This document shows positions 11,461 through 22,900 of a stretch of DNA of 39,868 nucleotides, in pieces (the first letter of the stretch is position 1; every line of letters begins with the position of its first letter). Below the pieces are notes generated by a model. The model saw only the letters and a list, made by a program, of their open reading frames with translations, did no database searches and was not told the DNA's origin. The position numbers and the translations under genes were made by a program. Origin of the DNA: Plantago elongata. Taxonomy: Eukaryota; Streptophyta; Magnoliopsida; Lamiales; Plantaginaceae. The stretch is from positions 1-39,868 of the forward strand of contig JAYMSP010000869.1 in the NCBI GenBank assembly GCA_036897095.1, in the 5' to 3' direction.

Positions 11461-12441
11461 TGTAAGAATTTTAGCTAACAATGAGGCTAGTCTATTACTT
11501 TGCACATCAATCAAATGGGCCCACATGTTTCAGAATGAGTTTCCTTAATCGTGAATAATTTACTATGGTAGTAGAAAACACTTGGGAAAGAATAACTAAA
11601 ATTCATTGAAAGGTGAAAGAGTTATTGAAGCTCAAAGTGTGTTGGTTGATGCATTGAATATGGAATGCCAAGAGTTGGAATATGGGAAGTCCCACATTGC
11701 TAAAATTGAGGAAGAAAGAGCTACTTATTAGCTATTGGATTGTGTTAAAGGGATGGGCCCTTAGGGTCACCCATGCTTTTGGAAGGGGGAGGAGGTAGAT
11801 GCCTTGCTCGACCATACGTGCCCGCCTGGCTCTGCCAGGAGCCGGGTCCGGGTCTCGGGTCCGGGTTTGTGGGTTCACGGGTCGCGGTCTTGAAGAGACA
11901 GTTATCTTTTTGGGCCGGAAACATATTGTGCTTGATCAAGCCCAATGATGTAAATGACCCAGTCCAATTGGTTGGTCTGAATAGCGAACGGTTCTGTCCG
12001 TTCGATTTGAGTTTGAGCGAATTAGTTTAACCATTCGTCAAAGGATGTAACCGAAATGAAAATTTCAAATAGGTGTGCCTGTTCGAAATTTTGTTTCTAC
12101 AGGGACCTTTTCGCGAAAATGAAAACTATTCAGATTGCAACTCTTCGATATTATAAATAGACCCTCCCAGAATCGAATTCAACACACAAAACCCAATTCT
12201 TTCTTCCTTCTCTCTCTCTCTCTATAGCTTGGAGAATCCTTTGTTGTAGTAGTTCACAGAGTTATTGTTCGAGTGCTTGAACACTAACTCAAATACTGAT
12301 GTTCTATCATGGGAGACTATTTGCTAAGTAAACCGTGAGCACCAGAGCGGGGCAAATACAATCTTAAGGAATAAGGCCCTGCCTTTGCTCAGCAGTCTAA
12401 TCTACATCCTGCCCCATTCGATACACCAACAAAAACCAACA
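11461..12441 (+). repeat. 3' LTR of the copia element
   Basis: A 981-bp direct repeat of 4781-5749 with the same ends (TGTAAG ... CCAACA), several substitutions and small indels, and its own TATA box at 12152-12160. The sequence right after it (TATATAATAGATCAC) resembles the array unit on the left flank. Confidence 0.95.
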
Positions 12442-12604
12442 TATATAATAGATCACTCACGTATAAAATCACGCAAAAAACAAGATTTTATTGAAGATGG
12501 AACATGTATCATTCAATTAAATGTTTTACTACTATTCATACAATCTCCAAAAAGAAAACGTTATCGACTTCATGTGCATCATCTCTTTTGTTCATCGGTT
12601 ACAT

Positions 12605-13122
12605 TTAACTAAACATTTTCTTCCTTGTCAATGCTCTTGCCTCCTTCTCCTTTGTCTTTTCATCAACTTCTTTGTCGTATAACTTACTCAACACATTAAG
12701 GATAGTTCTGAATTTGTTATTTGATAACTCCTCATCATCCTCCTCCTTATCCTTAAGTTGAAGGATTTTGTAATCTTGTGCATGCAAAAACAACAATATC
12801 AATGGACAATTATTTCATAGAAAACATAATAGATATTTTTGAAATCATATGACATATTGATGAGAAGATAGTACATAAACGTAATAACATAGGAAATACA
12901 GTAAAAACACTAAGATTCTACATAACATTGCCGAAAACAGAACACAAAACAACTATTAAGTTTTGAATAAAAACATATCACATATTTTAGAGAACATATG
13001 TCATATTCTTGAGAACATATCAAATATAGAAAAAAAAATATAGAAAAAATTTATACCTTTTTTCCAGATTTGATTTGATTTAAAACACCGTTAATCCTTA
13101 CTGAAGCATGATTACACCCTGA
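12605..13122 (-). pseudogene. Unidentified coding fragment, two exon-like blocks
   Basis: On the minus strand an exon-like block (about 13122-13060) reads CNHASVRINGVLNQIKSGKK and ends at a GTATAAAT donor. A second block (about 12802-12608) reads ILQLKDKEEDDEELSNNKF, then KEVDEKTKEKEARALTRKKMFS and a stop. The second block is acidic then basic and would be coiled-coil-like. I do not recognise the family. No upstream exons were found. It could be the 3' end of a gene carried by an older mobile element into which the copia element inserted. The bases from 12820 to 13198 are AT-rich, with repeats of the form GAGAACATAT/GAACATAG. Confidence 0.3.
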
Positions 13123-13198
13123 ATGCATAAACATCAAAAAAATTAATGAGCATTATCTTCAAAGCAAACATAGTAGATATTGTTGAGAACATAGTCTA

Positions 13199-13216
13199 TC
13201 TATATTATAAAGCCAA
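13199..13216 (+). mobile_element. Possible Helitron 5' terminus
   Basis: The sequence reads A then TCTATATTATAAAGCCAA. Plant Helitrons insert between A and T and begin TC followed by an AT-rich TCTATACTATTATAAA-like stretch, so the match is good. No matching 3' end (a short hairpin followed by CTRR and T) was identified, so the element is unproven and its extent unknown. Confidence 0.4.
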
Positions 13217-14451
13217 GTTGCTATTCTCAAGGATTTGTATATGACTTTTCCGAACTTTCATTCTCCTATTTTCTTTCATATTCTGCCTATTTTTCTTCCT
13301 TCAATTAATTTTAATCCTATATTTGATAACAACAGCTATATTGCACGTTTCCATTTAACTCCCATTTCCAGTCGAAACAGTCTACAATTTTACTTCTCAG
13401 TCGTTTCTTCTCTTCACCTAGGGTTTTGCCTCTCCAAAAAAATCAAACAAATGCCTCCGATCAAGAAGACTTGCCACATCGATCTGACTTTCCACTTCGA
13501 TTTGTAATTCTCGGCATAACAATCGATTTCGTCTTTTTTTTTTCGTTTGCCATTCAACTGCAATCAACAAATATATTCAATTTTGAATCTCTGGTTTGAA
13601 AATTCTTGCGACAAAAATTCCATTCTGTTTTGTTGTTGTATCTGATGTATGCATTAAATTTATCGTAGACCAACACCTCTGATCAAGATGACTTTGCCGC
13701 ATCAATCTGATTATCATGTGCCATTGGAATTCTTGGTATGAAAATCTATGTCCTCTATTTTTGTTCCGTTTTCCATTTGATTGCAGTTAAGAATTATCTT
13801 GACTCATGTGTCACTTTTCTAAACTTCTTGCGAAAAATAGCCCGTTATATACGACAAAAATTATGGTATTGTTTCGCTATTTGTGAAGTATGGTTTAAAT
13901 TTATCCCAATTCCCACAAAGAGCTACATATAATTAAGGTGGTACGCATGACTTTTGGTTTATACCGATGTTGTTCTGCAATACAATAAATTTGCTTCAAT
14001 CTCACGTGTTTGTTTGAAATTTTGGATGAAGGGATTATCATGTATCCGAATATATATATGTCTAAGTGTTTTTGTGAGATTAATGGTTTAAGGGATTCAG
14101 GCATTAAGGTTGTAGCTATGTATTCATGGAATCTCAAGGGATTAAAAGGATTAAGGTTGTAGGGATTAAGGGTTTAATGTTGTAGGAATGTATTCATTCA
14201 ATCTCAACTGCATTAATAAATACATCTGTGAAAGTTTTAGTCTTAAATCGAAACATAGATGAAGTATTATTTTCTTTTGTCATATGTTGTATGTTTGCCC
14301 TTTAGTTTTGTTCCATAGAGTTCTGTGAATTGATTGTTTTACTACAAACTCATTTGTCCTTAATTTTGGGTCTGTTTATTAATGTAATTGCTTGAATCAA
14401 TCATATTTGTTTCAGCACTTTATATATGGTTTGTTGTTTTCAGTTTCAAAT

Positions 14452-15170
14452 GAATACCACACGTCAGTCGCTTGGCCAGTCATCCAGGCTATTACAACTA
14501 CCCGTTGAATTGTAGCTCGATATCGTGAAGCGTGCTGCAGTTGACAAGCATGATGGTTGTAAGAGTGTTGATGGATTAAAAACGAGGTGATTCAGTGAAT
14601 ACATCCTTGCATATGCATGATGTTTTTTTTTCATAATTATAATTGTATAAATATACTACGTTTCCCTCTATTATTAGTTGCTCTGATCTCAACAAGATTG
14701 CATGTAAAGATGAAATATTCAAGTTTATGGACACGGGACCTTTCATCTACAAGCCATTGTCATATGGTGAGATGAGATTGAACATGAAGTGCATTGAACA
14801 CGGGAATGTGCGTTGTGCATATCGATTTGCTTTGGTGATAATCTAATCTATCTATTTATTTAAGTTGTTTAGTAGTTGTCACTTCTATACTTCTATACAT
14901 ATATACATAATACATGTTACAATTCTTTATTGCGTTGAACTTCAAATTGATCTATTCATACACAACAAGCCAAACGAAGCCAAAAAAACCTTTTACATAT
15001 TGGGGACAAGGCTGGCGATTACGACTCACAATACCTTTTGGCCATTATTAACATTACCGACGATAAGAATTCTTTAGTCAGAGTTGACGGGGCAATTCAG
15101 CTGTGGAATTTCTTCAATGAGGATAGCCAACGTTTAGAATGAACAAGGCTTCGACTTCATGATTATGTTA
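14452..15170 (+). pseudogene. Degenerate F-box-like gene fragment
   Basis: Three exon-like blocks can be read. The first (14452-14586) starts MNTTRQSLGQSS and has RLLQLPVEL, a stop, then LDIVKRAAVDKHDG and GLKT, like an F-box of the LP.EL...I..RAA type. It ends at an AG-GTGATT donor. The second (14678-14835) reads SCSDLNKIACKDEIFKF and MKCIEHGNVRCAYRFAL, similar to the segment after the F-box in plant At2g35280-like proteins (LSCK.LN.IAED..IF... MKRC.ESGNPEALYR). The third (about 14935-15140) has NKPNEAKKTF, a frame change, and KAGDYDSQYLLAIINITDD. The in-frame stop and the frameshift make it a pseudogene. The family assignment rests on pattern memory. The bases from 13217 to 14450 are AT-rich with no clear gene, only short GGATTAAGGTTGTAG repeats near 14085-14185. 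Confidence 0.5.
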
Positions 15171-15759
15171 AGGAGATTCTGTTTAATTCTTCAAAAGCTT
15201 GCAAAGTGAATTTAAGCTCTAACACCTCTTGGGTTAACTAGAAATTCTTTTAACGTCATCATGCAAGACTTCATCAATGATGCATTACTTTTTTGAATTT
15301 CCAATGGATTGGGTTCTTACTTTCACAAACCTTACTTGAGTGATTGATTAGTTTTTTTTGAGTTTTCTATGGCTGATGTTTGTACCTTGACAATCACGGT
15401 CTTTATTTAAGCTAAACTTATTTTTTTTTTTCATGAATGACTCCTACTTTATACCTTCATGTTTCAACTAGTAAGTTCTCTTCATATTTGTTTACACCTT
15501 TGTGCAATTGGTCCAGTATCCAGAATCCTGAAGTTAAATAGGTTAAAATGCAACGTTCAGTCATATATACAATATCAGTACAGGATGGTACTTACTACAT
15601 ATTTTTATTTAAGCATAACATTCAATGTAATCAGATCCAATTGTGATGTCGTGTTTTTTATAGGTATTTTGACTTTAATTCGATTAATGTTTTAACTTCA
15701 TTTCATCGACTCTTTAGAAGATCAATTGTAAGAGTATTGTTCATTTGTTATTCGACTAA

Positions 15760-17150
15760 TCAACTTACACCTTTTATATCATCACTTTCGTAGTACAAGA
15801 ATTGTGATGTATTTATTACCTCATCAGCCATAAGGCATTCTTCAATGTTGGAGATGTCGGGACCTACAATTTCAGCAACTCCACACATGTCATTCTTCTT
15901 CTGGCCAAAGTCGATTACATCGTGTGTAATCCCGCACAATTCTGGTGATGGTAATTTTGAGTCTTCTGAGTCTTCATCTCCAAAACCTGACTCAATATCC
16001 AAAGCATCAAGTTAAATTCAGATCTTCTTTCTCTCTTCAGTGGGCAAGGCCTCTGAGTCCTTTTAAAGTTCTTCTCTCCTTTTTGTCACCTGTCTTAAGC
16101 TTGTTAAAAGCAAGACAATCACATTTGAAGTGACCGGATTTTTGACAATAGAAGCAGATGTCATTTCCAATTTCAGCGATTCAGTACTAAAAACTTTCTG
16201 AGTAGGGTTGTTCAAAGACTTGTTCATTTGGATGTTCTTTCACTGATGGTAGTTTGGATCGAGATGCTTTTTCAGCTTCTCTTTTGCTTTTCTCCTTTTA
16301 TCTTGGCTCACATATTTCTTCTGTGATGCACAACAAGAGCATTTTCTTCAGACACTTCCTTGGTATCCTTCTTTTCAGAAGTACCTTATGTGACTAGAGC
16401 AATACTTTGCAACTTTTTTACTGCAGCCAATCCTTGTTGAGTTGTCTCATAGTTCACAGTAGCTAAATGTGAAAAGAGTTCCACTAGAGTGATTTGGAGC
16501 ATTACCTGATTGAAGTAGAAATATTGTGTGTGCTCCCAATTTAGGTTCAAACTTCTGACAATGGTTTTTACCTTCTCAGAATTCGAGTATTTGTCACTTT
16601 CTCCAAGTCCAGCCAAATCACTCATAAGAGTAGTAAACTGAAAATCAAGTTCTTCAAGAGTTTTAGTGGGACCCTGTTTGAACTTTTGAAAATTCAATTT
16701 CAGAACTTCGAACTTGTTTTCCACGATTTTCTCAGTTCTGGCACAAATTTCTTCAATCAATTGCCAATCAACTTTCGCCATTTTAGCACATCACAATTTG
16801 CATTGTATATGCTCAGGTGTCGATCGAATGATGTTGTTACGAGCTTGACCATCCAACATGTGTCTCTTGGCATCTTCCTATGTCTAGAGTTCACGAGGTT
16901 TTTCTTCATACTCAACTTGTCCAGTAGCAACATGACCACCATAACTAGTCGAAGTGTCACTACCTTCAACATCAGTGTTTCTCCGACCATCAGACACTCC
17001 TATGACTTGTATGAGCTGTCTGATTTTGATTCTTCCTTCCTTGAAGACATAGATCATCTCATCACGGAATGCTTCAAAATGCAACATCATGTTGTTCTTC
17101 AATTTCTCGTAATTCTTGGGCTTCAGAACCGGAGCATCACTCAGAGACAT
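15760..17150 (-). pseudogene. copia gag remnant of a second retrotransposon
   Basis: The minus strand begins near 17150 with MSLSDAPVLKPKNYEKLK, the usual start of a copia gag (a segment ending in NYE.WK). It continues with DAKRHMLDGQARNNIIRS, then KVDWQLIEEICARTE and KTLEELDFQFTTLMSDLAGL (UBN2-type capsid region, 16781-16386), and SEKVKTIVRSLNLNWEH. A zinc knuckle follows near 16150-16110 (CFYCQKSGHFKCDC). The tail is acidic, with EDSEDSKLPSP and ECLMADEV, as in SIRE-like gag proteins. Several stops are present. Nothing of protease, integrase or RT follows; the sequence ends near 15760. The 600 bases at 15170-15760 hold no gene I can name. Confidence 0.8.
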
Positions 17151-17253
17151 ACATGCACACTTAAAACACAAATTAAAACGTCCTTGGAAAGAGAAAAAAA
17201 TCTTTACCTATCTGGGGGATCGAGGTTCAGTGCAGAAGGCTTGGGAACCTCCT

Positions 17254-17265
17254 GCTCTGATACCA
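17254..17265 (-). other. Primer binding site for initiator tRNA-Met
   Basis: On the minus strand the sequence is TGGTATCAGAGC, the standard primer site of plant copia elements, complementary to the 3' part of initiator tRNA-Met. It lies two bases after the LTR end and upstream of the gag remnant, which fixes the orientation and the LTR border. Confidence 0.92.
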
Positions 17266-17267
17266 CT

Positions 17268-18594
17268 TGTTGGCTTGTTGGTCCAGATAACGACAAACAA
17301 AAGTCGGGGGGGGGGGGGGGGGGGAGGTGAATAGTCTTGTCAAACTTTTATCGATCAATACGATTTCTCAAATACTTGAAGGTATCTAATACTTATATTC
17401 AGAGAGCGGTAGACTATATGTGATTGATAAATGAGTTTATGCTTTGCAATAATAAATGTGTGTGTGTGTGTGTTCTTGAAATGAAATGTAAATACAAAAG
17501 GTAAATAACACAGCAAGTATAGTGGTATCTAGAGGTGGCGTAATCCTCCAACTAATCCACTTGGCCTTCAGAGACCTATAATACACTAGAATAGATAATT
17601 GAATTCACCTTACAATTGATCCTATTCTAAGATTCCTAAAACAATTGGTTCCCAACCAAATGTCCCCTGAGTTGTTCCCTAGCTCCTAGAGCCAAGTACT
17701 TTCTGTACTCAAGATAACCTTTAAAGCTATTCCTTGATTTTCCAAATCAAGTACTTCCTGTACTCCTCGCCTTAATGGTCTTTGGTTATGTTGTTTGTCA
17801 GGTAAGCTTCTCTTTATAACTTTTCAGTTATGTCCAGAGAACTTGAAGAATCAAGACTACTTAATATACTTGTTCAGTGTATGGTAGCTTGCTCTTTTAC
17901 TGGCCCAAGTTTATGAGATTTGTTCAAGAGCATGAATCTCAGATAGTTATCCACTGATTCAACTCTTTCACAAATTACACTATTTGTTGAAGGATCAGGA
18001 CACTTAGAACTACTAGTGAATTCTCGAGCTTGTTAATCGCAACATAAAGCTTGGAGAATGGTACTAAGAATGCTTGAGAGAATAGTTGCTTGATAATGAA
18101 GTTCAAATGCGTGTGTGTATTTCTCAGCTTCTAAGTGGTGATATTTATAGATAAATTTGATAGTCGTTTGAATAGTATCCGTTAGACATATTTTAAATTC
18201 AATCCGTTCATATCTTGAAATTATTACTCCCATGTATATATCTCTTTTCAGAGAGTTCTGCAAGAGGATAGTGACATTTCTGTCAAGCATTAAATGCAAT
18301 GTAATGTATTAATTCGTATTGTAGTCTCAACGAATGCATGTAGTTTCCTGAAGCTTCACATGTTCCATCTCCCAGAAACCTGTTGTCTCAGAAACTTAGT
18401 TATAACTTTGTTTTGTAATCAAAACACAAGTTTATACATAGCTTTCCGGAATAAACTATATGAGGAGACTTTACTCCTTTGTTTTCAGATACCTTTGTGC
18501 AAAACCTTTGTGCAAAAGGTCTTCTCCTTTGCTTGGATGCCTCCTTCTTGGTTTTCTTTGATTTAAAATAAAAATTACATTCAGTGACCTAACA
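17268..18594 (-). repeat. LTR of the truncated second copia element
   Basis: Read on the plus strand it starts TGTTGGCTTGTTGG and ends GACCTAACA, so the ends form TGTTRG...CYAACA as expected for an LTR. The inner border is fixed by the adjacent primer site; the outer border at 18594 is inferred from the terminal pattern. It contains a run of 19 G (17306-17324) followed by AGGTGAATAG, a pattern seen near the end of many plant copia LTRs, and a (GT)n stretch near 17457-17474. No partner LTR was found in the window. Confidence 0.7.
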
Positions 18595-19454
18595 TCCTAT
18601 TACAAGCTTTCTAAAAATTATCATATTTAGTGTATTTCTTCTTTACAATGTTCAAGTAAACCAAGAATACTATACACCTTTCTAAAAGTAGGATAAGTCA
18701 TTTTGTTGAGTGATCAAAATAATAACATATATTCCTAATACATAATTTTCAAATCTTTTAGTTAACCAATCCATCAATTCACATATGAGATTCTTGTTGG
18801 GACAACTGCCCATGCATCAAAGGTTTTTATCATTGATGATCTTCTAGAATTTCAAAATTTTAATCAAAAGTACGTTATCTCTTCCTTCTAAATTGACATG
18901 ACAACTTGCTAGCTCACAAGTTATCTTCAAATAACATTTCTATGAATTGCAGGAAGAAAATAAACGGGAATTCGGATCCAACCCGGTCAATTACCCTTAT
19001 GTCATCGGAGATAAGAAACATGAAAATGGAGGGTTGGCTGAACACTGAATTGCATAGGACTCCAGAGGATGAACAAAATTAAAGAGGTTACTAATTTTTC
19101 AAACTTTTTTCATCTCTCAATGCATTCATTATTTTATTGATCAATGTTTCAAATCTTTGTCATCTCATTACTGCAGCCCGGTACTTACGTCATATTTGTT
19201 AGCTTCAAGAACATTGATATCGACAGTGGGGTATGGTTCTATGAGATATTTAGCCTATATGTCTGGCAAATACGTCATCTAGGATTACTTAGACGTAAAC
19301 AGTGAAGGATTTTGAGCAATAGAGCCAAATTTTATGTCCCAGGTTCCGTAACGTAAAGTGAATCCTAATCAAGCCAGAACTGACTAAGTATTTTCAGCAA
19401 TAAAGAACGGTGCGAGACCAACCAAATGATGTTACGCAAAAAAAAAAAAAAAAT
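18595..19454. other. Unassigned segment ending in AATAAA and a poly(A) run
   Basis: No gene is recognised. Short exon-like stretches on the plus strand read ILVGTTAHASKVFIIDDLL (near 18795) and GTYVIFVSFKNIDIDSGVW (near 19182), separated by AG acceptor-like sites. AATAAA at 19399-19404 is followed 33 bases later by 17 A (19438-19454), which looks like the tail of a retroposed transcript. I could not find a target duplication. Confidence 0.35.
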
Positions 19455-19593
19455 AGTTGCTGATATTGAGTTATCAACTCACTAATCACTTAACTCAACC
19501 ACAAACTAGCATTTCCATTCTAGGCACTGTAATTCAAAGAACATAAACAAGTAGAGTTCCATAAAAAGTCTGGCATGAAAGATCAAAAACCTA

Positions 19594-19600
19594 GAAACTT
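19594..19600 (-). terminator. Possible poly(A) signal of the TPX2-family gene
   Basis: AATAAA read on the minus strand, about 320 bases past the stop codon. Plant poly(A) signals are degenerate, so this is only a candidate. Confidence 0.3.
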
Positions 19601-19915
19601 TATTCTACACTTCACACCATTTCAAGATCAAGTTCATTGCTCAGATCGCAGAAATGGTTGAATCGATTGTTGTTGGATCCAATTTGTTAATGCTGAAGTT
19701 GGTATAACAACCTCTTATAACCAAAACCAGAATCAGAATGAACATTCAAATTTTGGCACACCACACCACCATGTTTATACTTCTGCTCAATTAGTAGAGA
19801 TCTAATACACCGAAAAAACTTCCTAGTTTTCATGTCCTAAGTAACTGCTCAGATGTGCAACTGGCCAAAATGAATGATCATCGTCATATACTTTCTGCTT
19901 CCATTGTGATGAGCC

Positions 19916-22900
19916 TCAACGGATATCCAAGCGTCTGAAATCATCAAACATGAAATGAGATTTTAGCCTTGTATTCGTATAATTTTATCTGCTCAGTTTG
20001 ATCAAGCATTACCTGTTCAAATTCGACCAACTAGCTTCAGGAACGATCAAGTGATCCCCACATTGACTAGGCTTTGCATGGGATTTCCGCATTTTAGTTT
20101 TAATCATGATATTCAAAATATAACTTATAGCATATTGGCAATTAAGTTCTTATTTATGTTCTTACCCAGAATTCGGATTGGAATAAATCAGGAACATTGT
20201 CTGCATTTTCCTTTACGTCCTGCATCTAAGTAGTGCATTATTACGACTACTGATTTAATCTAAAAACAAATAACACCATACCTAACACAACTTGCCTTCC
20301 TTGAAGTATTACTCTCTGATTGTGATGCATTACTTTCCTCACTATCTGATGGTCCCAAGGAGAGCTATAAATGGGAGAAACAGATATTGTTAACACACAA
20401 TTCACATGCCAGAGAACTTTTATTTGAATATGTTTGTAGCTTATTTTTACCTTGGCGAACTGTTCTATTGGAGGAAGTTCATCGAGCTGACCATCGGTTG
20501 GTAATTCAGGTTCCTGCAGAAGATTGAGGTCAATTTACACCGAAAACAAAGTAGACACAGACAATGTTGAAACAGTCAGAATTCATCATGTAGTGCTGGT
20601 AGATATTACTTCATCAAAGTGCCATTATCACCAACCTAAGGCTAAGCTCATAAAAATTATATATATGTTCAACCTCTTCTACATGAGGATTGGCTTCTGA
20701 ATCGGGAGATGCATTCTGTTTTGCAAGCTTCGAGGTTTCTCTAAAATTTCGCCTGAATGAACAGAACCATATACTTATATGAGAAAATGACCAAGACTTC
20801 TTGTACAACTAAACTAATAAATAAGTTTGGCATCCTGACCTCTTCGAGTCTGTGGCACCAGCTGCACGTAGATCAACATCTTTCAACTTTGATGCCTGTC
20901 AAAATAACATGTTTCTCAGCTTCAAACAACTAAGCAAACACATAAAGGATATGACGCTGCTCAATATGCATTGACAATCACAAGGCCTGCTCTGTAATTG
21001 TAAAACTATTCCATGGAGTATCTAAGTGCAATGGATCTTCCTATAACTGCCATCGACACACTTACTTTTCAAACTGAAACATCATAGTACCTTATTTACA
21101 GCACGATGATTGGCTCTCTCCATAGTCATTAACCGGAAAATCTGAAAATAGTGTCAACATAAATAAGACAAGCTCTATGTCATTATTAATCCCAAATCCA
21201 ATAAGTTAAAGATGCTAAAATACACATAATCTTGCCACTAAATATTCAAATTAACATGTAGATTCGGTGAAGCTATTTATTTACGTGAGACTGTGTCACT
21301 GGTTTCGTGCCTTTTCTTGTCTGGGGCGATGAAGGAGCCTGCAAAATCTACAAGAGCGAGAAGTTGGTCAGTTTCTATCATGATACATGAAATGATAAGA
21401 TGAAACGAGCTGCTACTGACTTTTTTGTTCAACGGGACCGCTTTAAAATTAGACCCCCTTTTGCCATCTTTTTCATTATCGCTTGAAACAGAACTGTGCT
21501 TGGAACTGAAAATCCAACAAGATGTTGTTTTGTTAGCAAAAAGTACTGCTTTTTGGATGGAATTTGCAAACTTTTGTAAGGGAATTACCTCCGCCTCTGT
21601 GCTCTTAGCAGCGTTTCCAACTCTGGTTCTCGTGGAACAGTAACCTTTCAATAGTGAATAAATGTTTCCTTAAACATGTACACTATCAAACAACGAAGTA
21701 AACTCAAAGTTGATTAGCTTTTTTAGAATACGGTGCAAAAACGCTCATACCTTCTTAGAGGACTTGTGTAAGAACGAAATGTGATGCTTCAAATGTGCCA
21801 TCTAGTCATGAAGGATGATATTTTCGAGTTTAGTATCAGCATAAGTTATTCAAAAAACTTCGAGATATGTATCTACTAAAATCCCGGGACAGTAGTTTAC
21901 CTTTCTCAAGTAACCACCCATCTCAAGCTTTTGTCGTTTTGTTCCAAAGTTGTCAATCCTGACAGAAGATGTGGAGCTCTTTTCACTCAAATTGCTTGAC
22001 GCTCTCCCAGACCTAGGAAACAAAGAAGTGGGGAATGCTTTTAATATCAGGATCTTATGTGGTACGTAATTGATATGTATAATTAGAGGAGACTAGCTAG
22101 ATACTTTTAAATGAATGTAAGACCTTGTACTTAAGTTTGTCCTTTTATAATCATCCGGAAGTTTATTCTGTTTTGCCAAATGGCTTGCAGTTGGTTTCAT
22201 TAACGTTGAAATCCTTGGTTGAAATGATTTATCAGCAGACGGCCTTGTTTTATTCTTCGCCGCATCCTGATTCATTTGACTTCTTCTTCCTGAAATGGAA
22301 AGATCCATATCAGGGGAAGGAGAATATGCAGAAAAATAACCTTTTTTAAGTGGTAAGGCACACTATGTTAATACAGCAGAAAGTAATACCAAGAAAACAA
22401 GCAGCTAATGCATACGTCAATTAGCTTGTAGGTTGAATGATGAATAGTTAGCAAAATGCAACTGCACTGGACTACATAGACATTACCACTAGCAATCTAC
22501 ATTCGAGCAACCGTTTTCTAACGACTCCTCTGCATATGAAAGAAGCACCCGTATTTCATGTAAACAGAGATACGTGGAACATTAACTTCTACACGAGTTG
22601 ACTGCAGACGACTACGTATGCCTTACATGTATTTACATGGTATAATTGAAGTTATGACAAAAGAACTTAAAGCTAATGAAGCTAGCTATGTGTAGCGAAA
22701 GATCTCCAACTAGGATCATCAGCACTATAACAACTTAAGGCATGAAATTCGAAAATTCAAGCAGTGCAAGCTTAATGAAGTAATGAGAAACCAGTTTGAA
22801 CCTTCATAAGTCTCTTTTGATGTAGAAAGTCCATGTCTAACACCACTCCATGGCTTTTTGTTGCTGCTAGCTTTTGATTTTGTAGCATTCTGTACAACCT

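Larger units (their letters stand above)
4781..12441 (+). mobile_element. Ty1/copia LTR retrotransposon, complete in length but inactive
   Basis: The element is bounded by direct LTRs (4781-5749 and 11461-12441) that start TGTAAG and end CCAACA. Flanks are GATAT on the left and TATAT on the right, a 5-bp target duplication with one mismatch. Internal order is gag, protease, integrase, reverse transcriptase, RNase H, which defines Ty1/copia. All frames carry stops or shifts. No tRNA primer site follows the 5' LTR, and the sequence before the 3' LTR (GTGGGGAT) is a weak polypurine tract. A foreign solo LTR interrupts gag at 6633-7572. The 617 bases after RNase H (10844-11460) hold no recognisable gene. 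In the first 110 or so LTR bases I count about 8 differences between the two copies, so the insertion is not recent. Confidence 0.95.

Noticed and set aside
4781..12441. Endogenous plant pararetrovirus
   Set aside because: Integrase precedes reverse transcriptase, LTRs and a target duplication are present, and there is no movement protein or virus coat domain; it is a Ty1/copia element.
14085..14185. Telomere-like repeats (GGGATTAAGG)
   Set aside because: The units are irregular and do not match the plant TTTAGGG telomere repeat.
16686..17330. Plus-strand frame of 214 codons
   Set aside because: It lies opposite the gag remnant and runs through the primer site and the G run; the minus strand carries the recognisable protein motifs.
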